Shown: positions 24,261 through 30,305 of the stretch, in pieces
Layout: each line of letters starts with the position of its first letter
Numbering within the stretch: position 1 is the stretch's first letter
NCBI RefSeq assembly: GCF_001941505.1
Contig: NZ_CP009248.1
Coordinates: forward strand, 1,054,001-1,118,000
Reading direction: 5' to 3'
Source: Corynebacterium sphenisci DSM 44792
Lineage (GTDB): Bacteria; Actinomycetota; Actinomycetes; Mycobacteriales; Mycobacteriaceae
DNA length: 64,000 bases
Position numbers and translations under genes: made by a program
The notes under the pieces: model-generated
What the model was told of the DNA's origin: nothing
What the model saw: only the letters and a program-made list of their open reading frames with translations
Databases searched by the model: none

Positions 24261-24291
24261 AGCATACACCCAATGTCGCCACCTGGTGACA
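24261..24291 (-). promoter_or_regulatory. Promoter and operator-like dyad of the acidic-protein/integrase operon
   Basis: On the minus strand TATGCT (24261-24266) is a good -10. The dyad TGTCGCCACCTGGTGACA (24274-24291; 7 of 9 positions pair) covers the -35 zone, which includes TTGTCA at a rather long spacing of 20. A repressor bound here would block the promoter, so this is the natural candidate target of the HTH protein encoded third in the operon. Confidence 0.5.
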
Positions 24292-24334
24292 ACGGGGGTG
24301 ATTTGCGGGGGTGGCCGTGGCGTGGTGCCCGGTC

Positions 24335-24367
24335 GCCGGGAGGGGCCGACGCGGCGGCCTCCCCGGC
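24335..24367. terminator. Imperfect hairpin near the prophage right end
   Basis: GCCGGGAGGGGCCG (24335-24348) can pair with CGGCCTCCCCGGC (24355-24367) with small bulges. It lies between the divergent acidic-operon promoter and the sepIVA promoter and could insulate host from phage transcription. No gene is seen in 24292-24494. Confidence 0.35.
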
Positions 24368-24460
24368 GCGGCCGGATGGGGCCCCGTCCCGCATCCGTCC
24401 CGCAAAATTATGGTGAGCCAGTGCAATCCAGGGAATTCATGCACTACGTAAAATCCTTTG
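24368..24460. other. Likely phage/host junction (attR zone)
   Basis: Between the hairpin and the sepIVA promoter the DNA turns A+T-richer and contains the small inverted repeat AGTGCA/TGCACT (24420-24425, 24440-24445). There is no tRNA gene here. The core sequence cannot be defined without the left end of the prophage, so this is a zone and not a site. Confidence 0.3.
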
Positions 24461-24494
24461 ACCAGCACAAACGGCGTTGCCGCAGGTCGCCAGG

Positions 24495-24500
24495 TAAGAT
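24495..24500 (+). promoter_or_regulatory. -10 element of the sepIVA leaderless promoter
   Basis: TAAGAT ends seven bases before ATG 24508. It lies on the host side of the presumed junction, so the prophage leaves the sepIVA promoter intact. Confidence 0.6.
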
Positions 24501-24507
24501 CCTGTGC

Positions 24508-25248
24508 ATGTACCGCGTCTTTGAATGCCTGGACCAGCTGAACCAGATCGTCGAGGAGGCCTACGGCGTCCCGATGACCCCGAACTGCATGGTGCCGCGC
24601 CGGGATGTGCGCATCCTGCTCGACGAGCTGCGCGATGCGCTGCCCGCCGAAATCGACGACGCGCAGGACGTGCTGGACCAGCGCGACGAGATCCTCCGGG
24701 AGGCTCAGCAGCGGGCCACCACCACCGTCGCCGACGCCGACGCGGAGGCCACCCGCCTGGTGGAGGAGGCCACCGGCCGCGCCGAGCGCACCATCGCCGA
24801 CGCCGAGGAGCGCGCCCACGTCACCGTGGCGAAGGCCCAGGAGGAGGCCACCCGCCGCCGCGAGGACGCCGACCGGGAGTACCGGGAGGTCACCGAGCGC
24901 GCCGCCGCGGAGGCGGACCGGCTGGTCACCGCCGGCAACGAGGCCTACGATCGCTCCATCGACGAGGCCCTCGCCGAGCAGCGCCGGCTCATCTCCGAGT
25001 CCGAGGTGGTCCGCGGCGCCCACGAGGAGGCCCGCCGGGTCACCGACGCCGCGCACGCCGACTCCAAGCGGCTGCGCGGGGAATGCGACGTCTACGTGGA
25101 CAACAAGCTCGCCGAGTTCGAGGACGCGCTGTCCACCACGCTGCGCGCCGTGGGCCGGGACCGCGCGGCGCTGCGCCAGGGCGCCGGCGCCTCCGGGGCC
25201 TACGGCCGCGAGCCCGCCGAGGGCGAGGGCCGCGACTACCGGCGCTGA
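24508..25248 (+). CDS. sepIVA: Septation protein SepIVA (DivIVA-like coiled coil)
   Basis: The product is 246 residues. The N-terminus MYRVFECLDQLNQIVEEAYG, the short motif VPMTPNCMVPRRDV and the segment GECDVYVDNKLAEFE near the C-terminus match mycobacterial SepIVA (Rv2927c), an essential cytoplasmic factor for division and cell-envelope elongation. Between them lies about 140 residues of heptad-rich coiled coil. ATG 24508 gives the family's usual start; the frame is open further upstream but lacks homology there. In mycobacteria the same gene precedes the DUF177 gene and rnc, as here. The prophage is inserted directly upstream. Confidence 0.9.
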   Translation: MYRVFECLDQLNQIVEEAYGVPMTPNCMVPRRDVRILLDELRDALPAEIDDAQDVLDQRDEILREAQQRATTTVADADAEATRLVEEATGRAERTIADAEERAHVTVAKAQEEATRRREDADREYREVTERAAAEADRLVTAGNEAYDRSIDEALAEQRRLISESEVVRGAHEEARRVTDAAHADSKRLRGECDVYVDNKLAEFEDALSTTLRAVGRDRAALRQGAGASGAYGREPAEGEGRDYRR

Positions 25249-25287
25249 CCGGCGCCACCGGGCCCGCCCCGGGGGAGGGGCGGCGGG

Positions 25288-25293
25288 TATGCT
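25288..25293 (+). promoter_or_regulatory. -10 element before the DUF177 gene
   Basis: TATGCT ends nine bases before ATG 25303, giving a leaderless or nearly leaderless message that would also carry rnc and mutM. Confidence 0.55.
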
Positions 25294-25302
25294 GGCCGCA
25301 TC

Positions 25303-25923
25303 ATGAGCACCCGCAGAATCGACCCAGCCTCCCCCTTCGTCGTCGACGTCGGCCCCGTGCTGCGCGAGGGCGCCGCGGCGCCCTTCCGCGCCTCCGCCCC
25401 CGCGCCCGAGCGGATCGGCGCCGAGCTGATCGGCGTCCCCGCCGGCGCCGAGGTGCTCGTCGAGGGCAGGATCACCCCGCTGGGCGGGGGCGTGCTCGTC
25501 GACGCGGAGGTGCGCGCCCCCCTCGCCGGCACCTGCGCGCGCTGCCTCGCCGATCTCGACGACCGGCTGGACATCCGGGTCTCCCGGGCCTTCGGCGCCG
25601 GCGAGGGCTTCGTCGTCGACGACTCCGGGGAGGACCAGGACCTGGAGGACGACGCCCCGCCCCTGGTCGGCGACTACGCCGATCTCACCCAGGCGGTGAT
25701 CGACGAGACCGTGCTGACCCTGCCGTTCTCCCCGACCTGCGCCGACTTCGGCGGGGTGGACTGCGCCGAACGCGACACCGGGGTGCCCGCCCCGGACGGG
25801 GTGGTCGGCGAGGGGGCCCCGGAGGCGGTGGACCCGCGCTGGGCGGCGCTGGCCGAGCGCTTCGGCCGGGACGACGCCGACGCCGGCTCCGACGCGGATC
25901 CGGCGGGGGAGTCCGCCCGATGA
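25303..25923 (+). CDS. DUF177/YceD-family protein
   Basis: The product is 206 residues and homologous in pattern to YceD/Rv2926c. The core is PLAGTCARCLADLDDRLDI, with two cysteines of a CxxC, and FVVDDSGEDQDLED. A DLTQAVIDETVLTLPFSPTC segment and a second cysteine pair (CADFGGVDC) follow; the four cysteines could bind zinc. In other bacteria DUF177 genes precede rpmF and affect 23S rRNA or ribosome assembly; here, as in other mycolic-acid bacteria, the gene precedes rnc and overlaps it by four bases, which fits a role in rRNA maturation. The C-terminal 40 residues are acidic. Confidence 0.88.
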   Translation: MSTRRIDPASPFVVDVGPVLREGAAAPFRASAPAPERIGAELIGVPAGAEVLVEGRITPLGGGVLVDAEVRAPLAGTCARCLADLDDRLDIRVSRAFGAGEGFVVDDSGEDQDLEDDAPPLVGDYADLTQAVIDETVLTLPFSPTCADFGGVDCAERDTGVPAPDGVVGEGAPEAVDPRWAALAERFGRDDADAGSDADPAGESAR

Positions 25924-26648
25924 GCCGGCGGCGCCGGCTCACCGGGGAGGCCGCCCGGGCGGCGGCCTTCGCCGCCGTGGACCACGCCCCGCTGCTGGCC
26001 GGGCTGGGCGTGGACCTCGACGAGGCGATGCTCACCCTGGCGCTGACCCACCGCAGCTTCGCCAACGAGAACGGCACCCTGCCCAACAACGAGCGCCTGG
26101 AGTTCCTCGGCGACTCGGTGCTGGGCATGTGCGTCGCCGAGGAGCTCTACCGGCGCTTCCCGGAGCGCACCGAGCAGGACATCTCCAAGATGCGCGCGGC
26201 GGTGGTGAACATGTACGCCCTCGCCGACGTCGCCCGCGGCCTGGGCCTGGGCGGGCACATCCTGCTCGGCCGGGGCGAGCAGGTCACCGGGGGCGCGGAC
26301 AAGCACTCCATCCTCGCCGACACCACCGAGGCGCTGCTCGGCGCGATCTACCTCGAGCACGGCTTCGAGGTCGCCCGCCGGGTGATCCACGACCTGTTCA
26401 CCGACATGATCGACTCCGCGCCCACCGAGGCCCGGGGCCGGGACTGGAAGACCCTGCTGCAGGAGCGGCTCGCCGCGCGCAAGCTGCCCGCCGCCGAATA
26501 CCAGGTGGAGGTCTCCGGGCCGGACCACGACCGCCGCTACGCGGTGCGGGTGCTGGTCGACGGGGCGGTGCGCGGGGAGGGCGCGGCGCCGACGAAGAAG
26601 GAGGCCGAGATGCAGGCCGCGCACCAGGCCACCGAGGCGCTGGCCTGA
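25920..26648 (+). CDS. rnc: Ribonuclease III
   Basis: The product is 242 residues and cleaves double-stranded RNA in rRNA precursors and mRNAs. The endonuclease signature NNERLEFLGDSVLGM is at residues about 57-71, with further acidic metal ligands in DTTEALLGAIYLEHG. The double-stranded RNA-binding domain (DWKTLLQERLAARKLP ... APTKKEAEMQAAHQATEAL) fills the C-terminus. ATG 25920 overlaps the upstream stop by four bases. Length and motifs are normal for actinobacteria. mutM starts one base after its stop. Confidence 0.97.
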   Translation: MSRRRRLTGEAARAAAFAAVDHAPLLAGLGVDLDEAMLTLALTHRSFANENGTLPNNERLEFLGDSVLGMCVAEELYRRFPERTEQDISKMRAAVVNMYALADVARGLGLGGHILLGRGEQVTGGADKHSILADTTEALLGAIYLEHGFEVARRVIHDLFTDMIDSAPTEARGRDWKTLLQERLAARKLPAAEYQVEVSGPDHDRRYAVRVLVDGAVRGEGAAPTKKEAEMQAAHQATEALA

Positions 26649-26649
26649 G

Positions 26650-27510
26650 ATGCCCGAGCTGCCCGAGGTGGAGACCATCCGCCGGGGCCTGGCCCCGCAC
26701 CTGGCCGGCCGGCGGATCGAGTCCGCGGCGGTGCTGCGGGATCGGGCGGCGCGCCGCCAGCCCGGCGGGGCCGCCGAGCTCGCCGCCCGGGTCACCGGCC
26801 GGCGGGTCACGGCGGTGGACCGCCGCGGCAAGTACCTGTGGTGGGTCCTCGACGACGGCGCCACGCTGCTGGTGCACCTGGGGATGAGCGGCCAGCTCAC
26901 CCTGCCCGCCGCCGAGGCCGGCCCGGACCGGCATCTGCGGGCGGCGTTCACCCTCGACGACGGCACCGTGGTGGCCTTCCGGGACCAGCGCACCTTCGGC
27001 TGGCTGTGGGCCTGCGACCTGGCGCCCTCCCGCCACGACGGCCGGCCGGTGCCCGCCCCGGCGGCGCATATCGCCCCGGATCTGCTGGAGGTCACCGACC
27101 GGGCCCGGGGCCCGGCGGAGCTGGCGCACCGGATCCGCGCCCGGCGCAGCGGGGTGAAGCGGGTGCTGCTCAACCAGGAGGTGGTCAGCGGCATCGGCAA
27201 CATCTACGCCGACGAGATGCTCTGGGCGGCCCGGCTGGACGGGGAGGTGCCCGCCGATGAGCTGGGGGTGCGCCGGCTGGCCGGGCTGATCCGCGCCGGC
27301 CGGGCGGTGATGGAGCGCTCCCTGGCCGCCGGGGGCACCAGCTTCGACTCCCTCTACGTGCACGTCAACGGCGAATCCGGCTACTTCTCCCGGGAGCTGG
27401 CGGTCTACGGCCGCGCCGGATCGGACTGCCCCCGCTGCGGGGCGACGGTGGTGCGCCGGCGGTTCATGAACCGGTCCAGCTACCTCTGCCCGCGCTGCCA
27501 GCGCAGGTGA
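26650..27510 (+). CDS. mutM: Formamidopyrimidine-DNA glycosylase
   Basis: The product is 286 residues. The N-terminus MPELPEVETIRRGL provides the catalytic proline and glutamate after Met removal, VDRRGKYLWW carries the conserved lysine, and the C-terminal zinc finger CPRCGATVVRRRF ... YLCPRCQR has its four cysteines. The enzyme removes 8-oxoguanine and formamidopyrimidines and then nicks the strand. It is co-transcribed with rnc. The next gene has its own promoter. Confidence 0.97.
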   Translation: MPELPEVETIRRGLAPHLAGRRIESAAVLRDRAARRQPGGAAELAARVTGRRVTAVDRRGKYLWWVLDDGATLLVHLGMSGQLTLPAAEAGPDRHLRAAFTLDDGTVVAFRDQRTFGWLWACDLAPSRHDGRPVPAPAAHIAPDLLEVTDRARGPAELAHRIRARRSGVKRVLLNQEVVSGIGNIYADEMLWAARLDGEVPADELGVRRLAGLIRAGRAVMERSLAAGGTSFDSLYVHVNGESGYFSRELAVYGRAGSDCPRCGATVVRRRFMNRSSYLCPRCQRR

Positions 27511-27569
27511 TCCGGATCACCGCCGGACCACGCGGGTAACCCGTTTCACTCCCCGGGCGGGAACGGCGG

Positions 27570-27575
27570 TATCCT
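27570..27575 (+). promoter_or_regulatory. -10 element of the symporter gene
   Basis: TATCCT ends seven bases before ATG 27583, the common leaderless spacing in this window. Confidence 0.6.
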
Positions 27576-27582
27576 TCCCCCC

Positions 27583-29055
27583 ATGGCATGGATGGATTCG
27601 GCGGTCGAGGCAATCGACGCCTGGAACGGCGTGTACTGGCAGTTCATGATGGTGCTGCTCATCGGCGCCGGGCTGTACTTCTGCGTGCGGACCCTGCTGG
27701 TGCAGATCCGCTACCTGCCGGAGATGTTCCGCACCCTCGGGGAAACCCCCTCGGACATCTCCGAGGGGGTCAAGGGCATCTCCGCCTTCAAGGCCTTCAC
27801 CATCTCCGCGGCCTCCCGGGTGGGCACCGGCAACGTCGCCGGGGTGGCGGTGGCGATCTCGCTGGGCGGGCCCGGGGCGGTGTTCTGGATGTGGCTGCTG
27901 GCCATCGTCGGCGGGGCCACCGCCTTCGTCGAGTCCACCCTGGCCCAGGTGTACAAGTCCCGGGACAAGGACTCCTACTACGGCGGGCCCGCGTACTACA
28001 TCACCCGGGGCCTCGGGGAGCGCTGGCGGCCGCTGGCCCTGGCCTTCGCCGTGATCATCACCCTGACCTACGGCTTCGTCTTCAACGCGGTGCAGTCGAA
28101 CTCGATCACCGCCGCGGTGGTGACCTCCGCCGACGGGGGCATGACCCTGCGGATGGTGATCGGCGCGGTGATCGCGGCGCTGACCGCGCTGGTCATCTTC
28201 GGCGGGGTGCGCCGGATCTCCGGGGTCACCCAGGTGCTGGTGCCGCTGATGGCCGGGGCCTACGTGCTGCTCGCGGTGACCGTGCTGGTGCTCAACATCA
28301 CCGAGGTGCCGTCGATGATCGCGCTCATCGTGCAGCACGCCCTGGGCATCCGGGAGATCGCCGGGGCCGCGGTGGGCACCGCGATCATGCAGGGCGTGCG
28401 CCGGGGCCTGTTCTCCAATGAGGCGGGCATGGGCTCCACCCCCAACGCCGCGGCCACCGCCTCGGTGTCGCACCCCTGCAAGCAGGGCCTCATCCAGACC
28501 CTGGGCGTCTACTTCGACACCCTGGTGATGTGCACCATGACCGCGATCATCATCCTGCTCTCGCACCCCACCTACGGCGGGGAGGCGGAGGGCACCTCGC
28601 TGACCCAGTCCGCGCTGGCCGCCCAGGTCGGCGGCTGGGCGGTGCACGCGGTGACCGTGATCATCTTCTTCCTGGCCTTCTCCTCGATCATCGGCAACTA
28701 CTACTACGCGGAGGCGAACATCCCCTTCCTCTCCCGCTCCCGCGGGCTGCTGCTCGGGGTGCGCGCGGTGGTGGTGCTCTGCGTCTTCGGCGGCGCGATC
28801 GGCTCGGTGCCGCTGGTGTGGGCCCTGGCCGACGTGTTCTCCGCGCTGATGGCCACCATCAACCTGGTCGCCATCCTGCCCCTGGGCGGGGTGGCGGTGG
28901 CGCTGCTGGCCAACTACGCCGAGCAGCGCGCCCGCGGGGAGGAGCCGGTCTACCACCGCGACGACATCCCGGATCTGCGCGGCCGGGAGCGGATCGAGTG
29001 CTGGGACGGCACCGACCCGATGACCGTGCACCAGCAGCTGCCCCGCTACCGCTGA
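27583..29055 (+). CDS. agcS: Alanine/glycine:cation symporter (AGCS family)
   Basis: The product is 490 residues with about ten membrane segments. Family features are visible: TISAASRVGTGNVAGVAVA (near residue 85), the FVFNAVQSNS segment, and FSNEAGMGSTPNAAATASV. The protein should import alanine or glycine together with sodium or protons. It is monocistronic: own leaderless promoter upstream and a strong palindrome after the stop. Its place between mutM and acyP differs from Mycobacterium tuberculosis, which has an OsmC-like gene there. The substrate within the family is not decided by sequence. Confidence 0.92.
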   Translation: MAWMDSAVEAIDAWNGVYWQFMMVLLIGAGLYFCVRTLLVQIRYLPEMFRTLGETPSDISEGVKGISAFKAFTISAASRVGTGNVAGVAVAISLGGPGAVFWMWLLAIVGGATAFVESTLAQVYKSRDKDSYYGGPAYYITRGLGERWRPLALAFAVIITLTYGFVFNAVQSNSITAAVVTSADGGMTLRMVIGAVIAALTALVIFGGVRRISGVTQVLVPLMAGAYVLLAVTVLVLNITEVPSMIALIVQHALGIREIAGAAVGTAIMQGVRRGLFSNEAGMGSTPNAAATASVSHPCKQGLIQTLGVYFDTLVMCTMTAIIILLSHPTYGGEAEGTSLTQSALAAQVGGWAVHAVTVIIFFLAFSSIIGNYYYAEANIPFLSRSRGLLLGVRAVVVLCVFGGAIGSVPLVWALADVFSALMATINLVAILPLGGVAVALLANYAEQRARGEEPVYHRDDIPDLRGRERIECWDGTDPMTVHQQLPRYR

Positions 29056-29085
29056 GCGCCCGGCCCCGCCGGCCCCGCCGGAGCC

Positions 29086-29113
29086 GCCCCGCCCGGGCCG
29101 GCCCGGGCGGGGC
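29086..29113. terminator. 28-bp perfect palindrome after the symporter gene
   Basis: GCCCCGCCCGGGCC is followed directly by its reverse complement; as RNA this makes an 11-bp stem with a six-base loop, 31 bases after the stop. There is no U-run. Confidence 0.55.
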
Positions 29114-29250
29114 CGTCGACATTCCGGGCGCCGTCCACGCCCCCGCCCGCGGCGGGGCGCGGGCGGGTCGCGCGCGGCGGCCGGCGGGCTAGCCTGGGCC
29201 GCGCCACCGGCGGAGGCGCCGCCGGGGAGCGAGGGGGAGGGGAGGCAGCG

Positions 29251-29952
29251 ATGGCCGATCGGGATCGGATCCGGGCCCGGATCCGGGGGCTGCTCGCCCA
29301 GGCCGCGGACCGGGCGGGCACCCCGGAGGGCGACGCCTTCGAGGAGCGGGCCTACCAGCTGCTCGCCCGCTACGGGCTGGACCCCGGCGACCTCGCCGGG
29401 GCGGGGCCGCGGCGGGCGCCGGTGGTGGAGCACGGCCGGCTCACCGGGCGCTACCTGCACCAGCAGGCCGCGCTGCTCGCCGCGGTGGCCGAGGGGCTGC
29501 ACTGCACCGTGGTGCGCTCCGGCGCCGCGGGCGGGGTGATGGACTACCACCTGGCCGGGGCGCCCCGGCACCTCGAGCGGGTGCGGCTGCTGTTCCCCAT
29601 GCTCAACGCGGCGATGGCCGCCGGCGCCGCCCGGGCGCGGCCCGCCCCCGGGGAGCGCCTGGGCACCGCCCAGGTGCGCCGGTCCTGGATGCTCGGCTTC
29701 GCCGCCGGGGTGCACCGCCGGCTCACCGCCGCGGAGGGCGCCGCCGCCGCTGACGCCCCCGGTGCGGGCCTGGTGCTCCTCGACGACCGGCGCCGGGCGG
29801 AGGCGGCGCTGGCGGAGCGCTTCCCCGGGATCCGGCGCACCCGGGCCACCGGGGCGCTGTCCCGGGCCGCGCTCGCCGAGGGCCGCCGCGCCGCCGCCCG
29901 GGCGGATCTCGGGCAGACCCGGCTGCGCCCGCGGCCGGCGCTGCCCGGGTAG
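29251..29952 (+). CDS. DUF2786 domain protein
   Basis: The product is 233 residues. The N-terminal helical motif RIRGLLAQAADRAGTPEGDA followed by FEERAYQLLARYGLD is characteristic of DUF2786. A middle domain with MDYHLAGAPRHLERVRLLFP and SWMLGFAAGVHRRLTAAE follows. Similar proteins are found in phages and actinobacterial chromosomes; the function is unknown. A GGGGAGG site precedes ATG 29251, and a TAGCCT hexamer at 29190-29195 could be its promoter, leaving about 50 bases of leader. Its stop codon TAG is also the first part of the acyP -10 element. Confidence 0.75.
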   Translation: MADRDRIRARIRGLLAQAADRAGTPEGDAFEERAYQLLARYGLDPGDLAGAGPRRAPVVEHGRLTGRYLHQQAALLAAVAEGLHCTVVRSGAAGGVMDYHLAGAPRHLERVRLLFPMLNAAMAAGAARARPAPGERLGTAQVRRSWMLGFAAGVHRRLTAAEGAAAADAPGAGLVLLDDRRRAEAALAERFPGIRRTRATGALSRAALAEGRRAAARADLGQTRLRPRPALPG

Positions 29953-29955
29953 CGT
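29950..29955 (+). promoter_or_regulatory. -10 element of the acyP promoter
   Basis: TAGCGT ends eight bases before ATG 29964 and begins with the stop codon of the preceding gene, so the promoter is embedded in the gene end. Confidence 0.55.
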
Positions 29956-29963
29956 GTGCGTCC

Positions 29964-30266
29964 ATGAGCTCGAGAACCGACGACGCCCCCGGGGATCGGG
30001 TGCGCCTGACCGCCTGGGTGCACGGCCGGGTGCAGGGGGTGGGCTTCCGCTGGGCCACCCGCTGCCGGGCCCTGGAGCTGGGCCTGGCCGGTTCGGCGAC
30101 GAACTACCCGGACGGGCGGGTGCTGGTCATCGCCGAGGGCCCGCCTGCGGCGGTCGCGGCGCTGCTGGACTGGCTGCGCGGGGGCGGCACCCCCGGGGCG
30201 GTGCGCACCGTGGTCGCCGACCGGGGCCCGGCCCGCGGGCTGGGGGAGGGTTTCGCGCGCAGGTAG
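29964..30266 (+). CDS. acyP: Acylphosphatase
   Basis: The product is 100 residues, the normal length. The catalytic motif GRVQGVGFRWATR has the phosphate-binding arginine, and SATNYPDGRV the catalytic asparagine. The enzyme hydrolyses acyl phosphates such as acetyl or carbamoyl phosphate. It precedes smc by 39 bases, the conserved arrangement in mycolic-acid bacteria. Confidence 0.95.
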   Translation: MSSRTDDAPGDRVRLTAWVHGRVQGVGFRWATRCRALELGLAGSATNYPDGRVLVIAEGPPAAVAALLDWLRGGGTPGAVRTVVADRGPARGLGEGFARR

Positions 30267-30292
30267 CCGACCCCGGGCGGCCGGCGGCATGG

Positions 30293-30298
30293 CACAAT
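30293..30298 (+). promoter_or_regulatory. -10-like element before smc
   Basis: CACAAT ends seven bases before GTG 30306. It has A and T at the two most conserved positions but C instead of the first T. Confidence 0.4.
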
Positions 30299-30305
30299 AC
30301 GGGCC

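Larger units (their letters stand above)
1..24420. mobile_element. Right-hand part of a siphovirus-type prophage
   Basis: A continuous block of phage genes: packaging end, portal, head, neck, tail, fibre and lysis genes on the plus strand, then an integrase operon on the minus strand. It stops just before the housekeeping gene sepIVA, with A+T-richer DNA at about 24410-24460. The left end, early genes, terminase N-terminus and any immunity repressor lie outside the window, so completeness cannot be judged. All morphogenetic frames in view are open, with the start-stop overlaps typical of an intact late operon. The right boundary is inferred from gene content; no attachment-site duplication can be checked because only one end is present. 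Confidence 0.9.

Noticed and set aside
24292..24508. A tRNA gene as the phage attachment site
   Set aside because: No cloverleaf or TTCGA-type T-loop could be found; the junction is intergenic.
27511..27582. Terminator after mutM at CGGGTAACCCG
   Set aside because: The arms are five bases with a one-base loop, too tight to fold.
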